Source of the DNA: JAFGRU01 sp016934985
GTDB lineage: Bacteria; Desulfobacterota; Desulfuromonadia; Desulfuromonadales; JAAYDE01
Reading direction: 5' to 3'
Assembly: GCA_963665045.2 (NCBI GenBank)
Contig: CAXXJQ010000003.1
Coordinates: 62,001 to 126,000 of the forward strand
Length of the DNA stretch: 64,000 bases
Positions 8,668 through 15,917 of this stretch are shown one piece after another. Within the stretch, counting starts at the first letter, position 1; each line of letters begins with the position of its first letter. The position numbers were made by a program, and so were the translations under genes. The notes under the pieces were generated by a model. It was not told the DNA's origin and did not search any database. It saw only the letters and a program-made list of their open reading frames with translations.

Positions 8668-9847
8668 GAACATTCTCCAGTGTGACTCTGAAAGAGGTCG
8701 ACGGGTCGCTGAGATAAAAACCGTCTCCGGATTTAAGGATTACGGTCTGGCCGGGATTGATTCGCGTCCCGTTCGATGACAAATAGGTACCGTTCGTCGA
8801 TCCGGCGTCTTCTATGCGGAAGGTTTTCCCTGCGGCATCAAACCGCAGACGGCAATGCCTCTTGCTGATTTCTTTGGATGAAAACACCAGTTGGCAGATG
8901 CCTCGATCCCTGCCCATGACCAAGGGGTCGCTCCCCAGTTCCAGGGTGGTGCCCTGGTATTCGCCCGAGAGGCCTAGAAGCAGGGGTTTTCCCCCGCCCG
9001 GTTTTTTCACCCCGTTTTTCGTTCCCGAACCAGGCCGTTTTATTTTGGAAATTAAAACCAGCCCGACTAAAAGGCAAGCCAGCAGTCCCCCCACCAATAG
9101 GGCGAGATTAGTCTTGATAAAATCGATAAAATTCCACTGGTCAGCGATCTTTACCAAAATGTCCATCTTTTTGAGCTCTGGAATCAACTCATCAACTTGT
9201 ACCGCCCATGAGATGCCCGAGCCTTTATCTGCCTTTACTCCAATGGTATTGATACCGATCGCATGGCCATACTCATTGAAAAGAGGGCCGCCTGAATTTC
9301 CCCCATTTATGGCCGCGTCTATCTGATACATCGCTCTTTGGTTTCTATCTCTGATTTTTGCACTGATTATCCCTTTGGTGCTCTTGACTTTAAATAGGCT
9401 CTGTTTTTCAACCAGGATATCTGCTAGCCCGGGAAAGCCAAGCGCATAAACCGTATCAGTATCCTTGACCATGTCGCGGGTGGCGAACGTGACCGGCGGG
9501 TTGTCCACCTTTTTTTCAAGCTCGAGAAGGGCCAGGTCTTTTAGCGGGTCGCGCCAGCGCACCACGGCGGCCAAACGCTTTTGGTCTTGGAAAAGAACGG
9601 TCGTTTTCCCGCCACTTGCGGTACAATCCACCACATGCCAGTTGGTCACCACATGCTTTCCTTTTCCAACCACAAATCCAGACCCAGTAGACATCCCGCT
9701 ATTTTGTTTACAGAGAATTCTAGCTGTACTCTTTTTCATGGTTTCGATGGGAGGGGATGCAAGGGCATGGCTCCAACCGAAAAGCAGAGGGATTGAGGCG
9801 ATACAGATTGCGAGAACAAGCTTTGGGAAAAACGATTTAATTTTCAT
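8657..9847 (-). CDS. Membrane trypsin-like (S1C) serine protease fused to FHA domain
   Basis: A 396-residue protein. After a signal or anchor segment (residues 8-30) comes a DegP/HtrA-like protease domain with the triad visible: VTNWHVVDC (His), PLKDLALLELE (Asp) and NGGNSGGPLF (Ser). No PDZ domain is seen. A transmembrane span (LALLVGGLLACLLVGLVLI) lies near residues 245-265, and a cytoplasmic FHA domain follows (MGRDRG, ISKRHC, DAGSTNGTYL). A periplasmic protease is thus tied to a cytoplasmic phosphothreonine reader across one membrane span. Such a protein could pass information in either direction. It overlaps its neighbours on both sides. Confidence 0.9.
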   Translation of the reverse strand: MKIKSFFPKLVLAICIASIPLLFGWSHALASPPIETMKKSTARILCKQNSGMSTGSGFVVGKGKHVVTNWHVVDCTASGGKTTVLFQDQKRLAAVVRWRDPLKDLALLELEKKVDNPPVTFATRDMVKDTDTVYALGFPGLADILVEKQSLFKVKSTKGIISAKIRDRNQRAMYQIDAAINGGNSGGPLFNEYGHAIGINTIGVKADKGSGISWAVQVDELIPELKKMDILVKIADQWNFIDFIKTNLALLVGGLLACLLVGLVLISKIKRPGSGTKNGVKKPGGGKPLLLGLSGEYQGTTLELGSDPLVMGRDRGICQLVFSSKEISKRHCRLRFDAAGKTFRIEDAGSTNGTYLSSNGTRINPGQTVILKSGDGFYLSDPSTSFRVTLENVHAT

Positions 9848-10865
9848 GGGGCTTTCCTTCTTTATTTTGTTCGATGGTTGGCGGTGGAGTGTTTACCGCT
9901 TGTTGCTGGGCATCGGCTTCCGGGGGCAAGGGGGTTTGCGGCGGTGCGGAATTCTGGTTTTTAGAGCTGAATAATTGCGTGATGTCTAATTTCCCCGATG
10001 GCAGGGAATAAAAAAGGAGCGCAAGTAAAGAAACAAGGATCAGAACCAGGAGACCGGAGTGGGGCCAAAACTTGCGGCCGGTAATACTTTTTTCAGGTTT
10101 GCTCTCAGAATGGATGTCAAAAAGCAGGACGGTCACGTTGTCCTGGTTGGCTTTGTCTTTTGCACAAACCTGTTCGACAAGCGTTTCCGCCGCTTCCTGT
10201 GCCGATCCGGACAGGGCGTGAACGATTTCTGTGTCGGAAAGCGTGTTATAAAGACCGTCCGAACAGAGAAGTATCCGGTCGTTGGGTTCCAGGGGGCAGG
10301 GGGAGGAACTTTCATCGATATAATGGATGTGAGAACCGCCTAGACTGCTGGTCAATGCATGTCGATCCGGATGGGTATCGGCCTCGTCCTGACTGATTTC
10401 CCCTTGCAGAACCTTCTCGGCCAGTTCCCTGGCGTAAATGTGGTCCGTGTTGAGCTGTGAGAGGTTCCCTTTTCTGAGAAGATAAAGGTGGCTGTCTCCC
10501 ACGGATATCCAGTAAAGGGATTGTTCGAAGATGACGACCGCGACGAGGGTGGTGCCGGCATCGCCGGTAACGTCATTCTCCTCAGCCATACGGAATACTG
10601 CCCGGTTTGCCTCCAGAAGCGAGCGCTTGAGTGCCTCGGGGATAGACTCGTCAGGTGTTTTGGACTCATAGGCCTCGCGCATCACCCGAACCGCGGTCTG
10701 GCTGGCCAGGTCTCCTAACTGGTGGCCGCCCATGCCGTCCGCCAGGACGGCAAAGACGCCGCCGTGGGCTACGAATTGGCTGTTGCCCGGGTCCGAGAAG
10801 CCAAAGGCGTCCTGCTGTTGTGCCCTCCGGCCGATATGCTGCGCATTTCCGGGGAGAATTTTCAT
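9837..10865 (-). CDS. PP2C-type phosphatase with C-terminal membrane anchor
   Basis: A 342-residue protein. Residues 1 to about 240 form a PPM phosphatase domain with VLADGMGGHQLGD, YWISVGDSHLYLL, LLCSDGLYNTLSD and DNVTVLLF. A transmembrane span near residues 265-285 (SGLLVLILVSLLALLFYSL) and a Pro/Gln-rich periplasmic tail follow. It is the second phosphatase of the operon and, unlike the first, is fixed to the membrane, which would place it next to the kinases and FHA proteins. It overlaps the VWA gene upstream (ATGA) and the protease gene downstream by 11 bases. Confidence 0.92.
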   Translation of the reverse strand: MKILPGNAQHIGRRAQQQDAFGFSDPGNSQFVAHGGVFAVLADGMGGHQLGDLASQTAVRVMREAYESKTPDESIPEALKRSLLEANRAVFRMAEENDVTGDAGTTLVAVVIFEQSLYWISVGDSHLYLLRKGNLSQLNTDHIYARELAEKVLQGEISQDEADTHPDRHALTSSLGGSHIHYIDESSSPCPLEPNDRILLCSDGLYNTLSDTEIVHALSGSAQEAAETLVEQVCAKDKANQDNVTVLLFDIHSESKPEKSITGRKFWPHSGLLVLILVSLLALLFYSLPSGKLDITQLFSSKNQNSAPPQTPLPPEADAQQQAVNTPPPTIEQNKEGKPHEN

Positions 10866-12370
10866 GGAGTCTCCTCGGAAATGGATACATGAAACTCGGA
10901 TTGCCCCAAAAGGAGCATATCGCCGTCTTCAACACGCTGCTTTCCGGTAATCGGAACGCCGTTGAGCAGAGTGCCGTTTCTCGATTCAAGGTCAAAGACG
11001 TATACTTTTCCCTTTTCATCAATGAAGCGGCAATGCTCACCCGAAATTTTTTCATCGCCGGTCAGCACGATGTCGGATTTCGACGGCAGCCTGCCGATAA
11101 CCATGGGTTTTCCCAGCGAAAATGTATGTGGTTCGCTGGGAACATTTGCGCCGATACGGTTAAGGCGGACACGGATAATCGCCTGGGGCATACCGCCACT
11201 GGGTAGTGCCGGATCAATGTTGAGGGTATCGGGTGGTGATTCAGGTGGGGCAGCGGTTTTGGCTTTGGATCTCCTGACCATGGGGATGATCACAAGCAAT
11301 AATAATAGAACACCCCCGCCCGCTGCCGCATAAGCCCATGTTGGCAAGGGTTTTTTCGCCGGTTTGTCTGGTACAGGTGTTTCAGGCTGAGGTTCGGGAA
11401 CAGGCTTATCGGCCGGGAAAAGACGGATGTCTTTGCCATCGGTCATGGACCTGTGGCCGGATGAGATGGTCATTTGCAGCCGGTAAACGCGGCCGTCGCC
11501 CGTGCAGCCAGGGCAATTGAGGTCGGCGACATAGACGTCGCGGCTGCGTTTTCTGATGGCCGTGTACATATCCAGAAACGAACGGTTTCCGGCCTTGTGA
11601 TATTCACCGCCGGAGGTTCGGGAAAATCCCCCCAAAATCTTCAGGGATGTTTCTTTTGCCGTTGAATAAGGGGGGTTGTAATAGCCGATGGAATAAATGG
11701 GGACCTGCTCTTCCTTGATCCGATCCAGCACCTCTTGTCTGGTCATGCCGCCGGCAAAATCGTTTTCCCCGTCTGACATGGTGACAATCACCCTCCGGGT
11801 CGGTAGGCCCGGATCGGTTCGCCGGGCGCTTTCCATGGCTTTGGCGAGACCTTGGTAAAGCCGTGTGTCGTTATCGGTGGGTTTGATCTGCGACACTTTT
11901 GTTTTCAGCGCGTCTTTGTCTTTGGTGAAATCCTGAACCTGGGTAACCTGGGTGCCGAAGGTCATCAAAAGTATCCGGTCCTTTTCGGTAATGCCGTCGA
12001 TCCAGGCATCCAGGGCTTCCCGTATTTTTACAAACTGGGATTCTTTCAGGGATTTTGAGATATCCACGAGTAGAATATAGGCCACGCCTTCTTTTGTGGC
12101 GTCAAACGGAGTGGTCGTTTTTACTTCAACCGACTTAGAACCGATGGTAACCGTCAGTTGTTCCGGCACAACACCCTGGATCAGATGGCCAGACTCATCC
12201 GAGATGTTCAGATAGGTTTTTACCCCCGGCAGTTTTGCATTGACCTGGCTGATACGGAAGCCGGACAGTTCTGCAGCCATGGAAACGCTCACCGAGAGAA
12301 TAATGGCCGCCGCGATCAGGCATGCATTGATTTTTATGCTTGGTCTTCCCATTGGAAATGCTCCCCGCAA
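10862..12370 (-). CDS. Secreted VWA domain protein with TM and cytoplasmic FHA domain
   Basis: A protein of about 502 residues; a start six codons later (MGRPSIKIN) is equally possible. A signal peptide leads to a beta domain, then a von Willebrand A domain with the metal-site motif LLVDISKSLKESQ and SDGENDFAGG. A Pro-rich linker and a transmembrane span (AYAAAGGGVLLLLLVIIPM, about residues 345-365) follow. A C-terminal FHA domain has IGRLPSKSD, ISGEHC and DLESRNGTLLNG. The VWA part probably binds a protein partner in the periplasm and the FHA part reads phosphorylation inside. It lies second in the operon, overlapping the zinc-ribbon FHA gene. Confidence 0.9.
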   Translation of the reverse strand: MRGAFPMGRPSIKINACLIAAAIILSVSVSMAAELSGFRISQVNAKLPGVKTYLNISDESGHLIQGVVPEQLTVTIGSKSVEVKTTTPFDATKEGVAYILLVDISKSLKESQFVKIREALDAWIDGITEKDRILLMTFGTQVTQVQDFTKDKDALKTKVSQIKPTDNDTRLYQGLAKAMESARRTDPGLPTRRVIVTMSDGENDFAGGMTRQEVLDRIKEEQVPIYSIGYYNPPYSTAKETSLKILGGFSRTSGGEYHKAGNRSFLDMYTAIRKRSRDVYVADLNCPGCTGDGRVYRLQMTISSGHRSMTDGKDIRLFPADKPVPEPQPETPVPDKPAKKPLPTWAYAAAGGGVLLLLLVIIPMVRRSKAKTAAPPESPPDTLNIDPALPSGGMPQAIIRVRLNRIGANVPSEPHTFSLGKPMVIGRLPSKSDIVLTGDEKISGEHCRFIDEKGKVYVFDLESRNGTLLNGVPITGKQRVEDGDMLLLGQSEFHVSISEETP

Positions 12371-12933
12371 AGTGGTACGAACATAAGTTTGGTTTGACCC
12401 ATTTCAATGATGTCGTTAAGTTTTAAATCTGCCGGGCTGTACACAGGGTCGTCATTGAGGTAAACAAGCCCGGTGCTCTCGCCCTGTAGAAGTGCGAAAC
12501 TGTTCTTTCTGGCATTAAAGCTGATTTTTGCGTGTTTTTCCCTGGATATCGTTTCATCGCCTTTGATGCAGATATGACTTCCTTCGGAGCGGCCGATAAA
12601 ATTTAATTCACTTCGAATCCGGTAATCCCTGCCCTTTGCGGGGCCTTCCACGCAGACCAGCCACCCTACAACCGGATCAAAACCTTTTTCTTTAATACCA
12701 ATTTTAATCGTTTCACCCTCTTTCCCAGGAGTTGGTGTTGCAGCTGGATTTTGCCCTCGGACCTGAGTAGGGTCCTCAGACCCCTGATTTGGTGGGGGCC
12801 ATCCAGACGTATTTTCATCAATCTTATTCTTATCTATTGTTCCTGTAGGCAGATCAACAGTCCCGCAAAATGGGCAGGAACTGTGTTCTTCCGGGTTCCA
12901 GTAGTGCCCCTTTTCACATCTTTTCATTGCCAT
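12334..12933 (-). CDS. Zinc-ribbon FHA domain protein
   Basis: A 199-residue cytosolic protein and the first gene of the minus-strand operon, with a strong AAAGGAGG ribosome-binding site. The N-terminus has a zinc ribbon (CEKGHYWNPEEHSSCPFCG). A disordered Pro/Thr/Gly-rich linker follows, then an FHA domain (IGRSEGSHICI, ISREKHAKI, then VYLNDDPV). The FHA fold is slightly divergent in its last motif. It resembles phosphorylation substrates and adaptors that dock on Thr-phosphorylated kinases. The linker has several Thr residues (DPTQVRGQ) that could be phosphorylated, as in GarA-like proteins; that part is inference. Confidence 0.88.
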   Translation of the reverse strand: MAMKRCEKGHYWNPEEHSSCPFCGTVDLPTGTIDKNKIDENTSGWPPPNQGSEDPTQVRGQNPAATPTPGKEGETIKIGIKEKGFDPVVGWLVCVEGPAKGRDYRIRSELNFIGRSEGSHICIKGDETISREKHAKISFNARKNSFALLQGESTGLVYLNDDPVYSPADLKLNDIIEMGQTKLMFVPLCGEHFQWEDQA

Positions 12934-13961
12934 GCTTTTTCCTCCTTTTGATTACCTGACCTGGACATTGCCTGTGGGTTTTATAATTTGTAAATGCCAA
13001 GTTCGTATCGTTTAGGATACCCAGGGGTTGAATTTTCCCCCAAGTTTTGTTGCAGCTAAGGCGAATTTCCCCGATCCGAACAAAGTGAAGCGGTTCATAA
13101 AAAAGCTTCTTGAAAGGTCTACGGTCTATAAATTTAATGAAATTTTTTGCAGACCTAAGATGGTCAGTGAGCGTCAGAAGGAGAACGGATCCGGAGATTT
13201 TACAAAATAATAGGACCCTTCCGGAAAAAATCGTTCTCATCGCATTCTTTAAAAAATTTAGTATCAAAGTACATCAATAAGAAATATCAAGTTTAACTAG
13301 ATGAAATCATTAGATTACACAACTAAAACAAGCGTCAGGAGACCGTGAGAAAAGCGCGAAAAGAATATCATGATTGATGTCGACAATACAACAAAACATC
13401 TTTTTTTATATTTAAAATATCCTTTAATCTTTTGTGGAAAGCTGGGAGTAAAATTCATTAAAAACTCGTCATTATCAACCGTTGTCATTCGTTTTTAGTG
13501 CTGCTTAATGATGCGCCATTTTTTTGTTTTGCTGAGGGCCACGGAACTCAAAGCAAATTTTCAAATTTCTGAGAAAGATATCCCCATATGCAGCGCAGTA
13601 TTTTTCCTTGGCTCATGACCGCATATCTAATAAGACGGACAATGGAAATTTTTTTCAAATTTTTTATAAAATTGTTGGGCTTGAACGTTCAGAAGAGCTG
13701 ATTTTGGTTGCATCAACAGACGCATCATCCAGCTGACCAAAGATATTTTATTGGCGGATTTGTTGCGAGCATGTATGAGGGTTTTTTTAGAAGCGAGGTC
13801 GGGGAAACAAGAATTTGCGTCGTGGAAATAATATTTATTTCATCTATCGGATTTTTGACAAAAGCCAATAAAAAATATAACATGAGTTTAATTAAAATTC
13901 GGCCAGGCCGTCTGTTTTTTTCTGTTACGTAACAGGTGTTTTTTTTGTTTAACTAGCTGAG
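12934..13961. other. 1-kb divergent intergenic region
   Basis: An AT-rich stretch between the phosphosignalling operon and the sigma factor gene. It holds a TGTCCGTC box (13,633-13,678, minus). Short open frames on both strands near 12,914-13,267 and 13,708-13,932 lack ribosome-binding sites and recognisable domains. The plus-strand frame at 13,028-13,210 has a somewhat protein-like composition and could be a decayed gene, but I cannot name it. The long leader may hold regulatory sites for both directions. Confidence 0.5.
13633..13678 (-). promoter_or_regulatory. TGTCCGTC box with upstream CCAACAA (copy B)
   Basis: On the minus strand CCAACAA (13,672-13,678) is followed after 30 A/T-rich bases by TGTCCGTCT (13,633-13,641). 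Both blocks and the spacing match the site before the DUF805-FHA gene. It points toward the operon starting at 12,933, with a leader of about 700 bases if it is a promoter. The gap between the two blocks is too long for a normal -35/-10 pair, so CCAACAA may be an activator site. Confidence 0.4.
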
Positions 13962-14837
13962 ATGAATAGTTTTTTAAAAAATATAATAATCTTAATCGCT
14001 GACGTCTTTGATGCCGACGCCTGCCGGAATCTTTTGAACGATCACTATAACTATCTTTTTAAATTATGTGAGAAGACTCTGCCTGAAGATCGAAGCTCTG
14101 CTATCAAAATGGCAGGTGAAGAGGAATGTACTCAGTCGGTCATCGGCCTGGGACAATTGGATGCGGTGGAATTGTCTACGCTGGTGATTGATCATCTCCA
14201 AGACGACGATTTTAAACGTCTGCGCAGCTTAAAAGGACTTTCATCATTTAAAGGGTTTTTAAACAGCGTTGTTAATAATGTATTGATTGACACTATTCGG
14301 CGTCGTATTGGACGCAGTCGGGCAAAAGAACGTGCCAAGGCTTTTGGGGAAGTCGGATTAGGAGTTTACGACCTCATGGTTGAAAAAGGCCATTCTGCTG
14401 ATGAAACCGCTGAAATTTTGAAAACCAATCATGATATTTCGGCCTCAGCCGATGAGGTCCGATCTATTTATGCTGTCTTGTGGGGAAGAGGGGAAAAAAA
14501 CAAGAAAGATCCGAATGTTTTAGTAACACAAGATTGTGAAGGGTACTTTATTGTTGTCGAAGAAAAGACGCCGGAAGAACAGGTGACTGACAAAGATCGA
14601 AAGGCCAGTTTGGACCAGGCATTTGACGAACTCCTTGAAAAAATGAGTGGTGAGGAACGGTTAATTATTAGACTCAGATTCCCCTTGGATTCGATAACAG
14701 AGCCAAAAAAAACTAAGGAGATCGCAGCATGTTTGGGCCGGTCGGAGGCGTCGGTAAGCAGAGATTTGAGGCGTATTTTGAATAAATGCCGGGAACAGAT
14801 GTTAGCAAAAGGTTTTTCTCTCGACGATTTGTTGTAG
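13962..14837 (+). CDS. ECF-like RNA polymerase sigma factor
   Basis: A 291-residue protein with sigma-70 family layout. A region-2-like helix stretch has SFKGFLNSVVNNVLIDTIRRR (about 98-118) followed by a basic patch. The C-terminal region 4 has EERLIIRLRFPLDSITEPKK, then TKEIAACLGRSEASVSRDLR, a clear helix-turn-helix. Between them lies an unusual insert of about 80 residues, so the protein is longer than typical ECF factors of about 180-200. The next gene encodes a zinc-finger membrane protein, the usual partner type. It is divergent to the phosphosignalling operon and is the best candidate to control it. Confidence 0.78.
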   Translation: MNSFLKNIIILIADVFDADACRNLLNDHYNYLFKLCEKTLPEDRSSAIKMAGEEECTQSVIGLGQLDAVELSTLVIDHLQDDDFKRLRSLKGLSSFKGFLNSVVNNVLIDTIRRRIGRSRAKERAKAFGEVGLGVYDLMVEKGHSADETAEILKTNHDISASADEVRSIYAVLWGRGEKNKKDPNVLVTQDCEGYFIVVEEKTPEEQVTDKDRKASLDQAFDELLEKMSGEERLIIRLRFPLDSITEPKKTKEIAACLGRSEASVSRDLRRILNKCREQMLAKGFSLDDLL

Positions 14838-14861
14838 AAAAAAGTGTAGAAAAAAACAGTT

Positions 14862-14869
14862 TGTCCGTC
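14862..14869 (+). promoter_or_regulatory. TGTCCGTC box before the anti-sigma-like gene (copy C)
   Basis: The octamer TGTCCGTC lies 13 bases before the ATG at 14,883, after an A-rich stretch. It has the same orientation relative to the gene as copies A and B, but no CCAACAA block precedes it. If it were a -10 element, the transcript would be nearly leaderless. It is the weakest of the three sites. Confidence 0.3.
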
Positions 14870-14882
14870 AAAGAAATTACGT

Positions 14883-15812
14883 ATGGAAAAGACCGAACAA
14901 AAAAAAGAGGGACGTGATCAAATTCTGGGCCGTGCCCTGGCAGAAGCTATCCGTCAGGAAGGGGCAAAATCTTCCTGCCCATCCCCTGAGGAGATGGCGG
15001 CGCTTCAGGAACAGCGGCTGAGCGATTCTGAACGGCAACAGATCATGGGGCACATCGCGGCCTGTGACCGTTGCCTCAGTTGGTTTATCCTTAGTTCCGC
15101 GCAGCGAAAGAAGTCGAAATTCAAGTATTTTTCAGGTGCCGCTGTGGCTGCGGCTCTGATCCTTTCTGTTTTTTGGCCTTTGCGGGGATACTTTTTCCCA
15201 AAGCTTCAAGGGCCGTCACAAGCACAAGTAATCGCCGTATCCTTGGCGCAGTTGCTCTGGCAGCAAGAGGCGCCTATGCAAGTTGTTACGTCTACATCCG
15301 GCCAGACCTACGGATTTGCCAGTGTCTTGTCCCCGGACAAGACGGCTTTTCGCACCGGCGTGAGGGCTATGGATCTTGTGGCGGCTTGCAAATTTGGGGA
15401 TGTGACGGCGCGAAGTGCTGCAATCAACCACTTGAACCGATTGCTTGGTTCGGAAGCATCGGACATAGGTATGAAAAGTATGGTTGGTTCCACAACCCCT
15501 TCTCAAGATGTTTTGAACCAGGTCCTTTCCGGAATTGCCAAGCATGAAAAGGACAAAGGCCAGCTTGAAATGTTTCAATTTGGGGCCTGGGTACAGGCGG
15601 CCCGTTTGAGCAACGATGAGCTGTTGCCCAAGGTAGTCCATTTAACGGCTTTGGATGAATTGACCAGCTTTCTGGACGGAAAAGAGCTTGCTGAGCCGGT
15701 TGCCGGGATACTCGCCAAATTACATTCAATAATAGCCTCTGAAAAACCTTTAAAATCTGAGGAAATCCGCCGGATCAGGCACCTGCTGGATGATTTGACA
15801 GAGCTTTTTTGA
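14883..15812 (+). CDS. Zinc-finger anti-sigma-like membrane protein
   Basis: A 309-residue protein. The N-terminal cytoplasmic part has a putative zinc-finger (zf-HC2/ZAS-like) motif, with SSCPSPEEM upstream and then MGHIAACDRCLSW, giving the HxxxCxxC pattern. One transmembrane span (FSGAAVAAALILSVFWPLRG, about residues 82-102) and a large periplasmic helical domain follow. Proteins of this layout hold an ECF sigma factor at the membrane until a signal releases it. It lies 45 bases after the sigma factor gene and before a protease gene, which fits regulated release. Direct binding to the sigma factor is inferred from context. Confidence 0.75.
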   Translation: MEKTEQKKEGRDQILGRALAEAIRQEGAKSSCPSPEEMAALQEQRLSDSERQQIMGHIAACDRCLSWFILSSAQRKKSKFKYFSGAAVAAALILSVFWPLRGYFFPKLQGPSQAQVIAVSLAQLLWQQEAPMQVVTSTSGQTYGFASVLSPDKTAFRTGVRAMDLVAACKFGDVTARSAAINHLNRLLGSEASDIGMKSMVGSTTPSQDVLNQVLSGIAKHEKDKGQLEMFQFGAWVQAARLSNDELLPKVVHLTALDELTSFLDGKELAEPVAGILAKLHSIIASEKPLKSEEIRRIRHLLDDLTELF

Positions 15813-15917
15813 GAATCCGTTAAAATTTTTAAGCTTCTTAAAGCCACCAGGATGTCATTAATTTTGGCTGGTGTTTTTGTTTTGAAGGATGTGCGCGAAT
15901 ATTTTAGGGAGTGGCAG

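Noticed and set aside
12914..13267. Minus-strand 117-codon frame upstream of the zinc-ribbon FHA gene
   Set aside because: It overlaps the ribosome-binding site and start of the FHA gene in another frame, with no signal peptide, domain or ribosome-binding site of its own.
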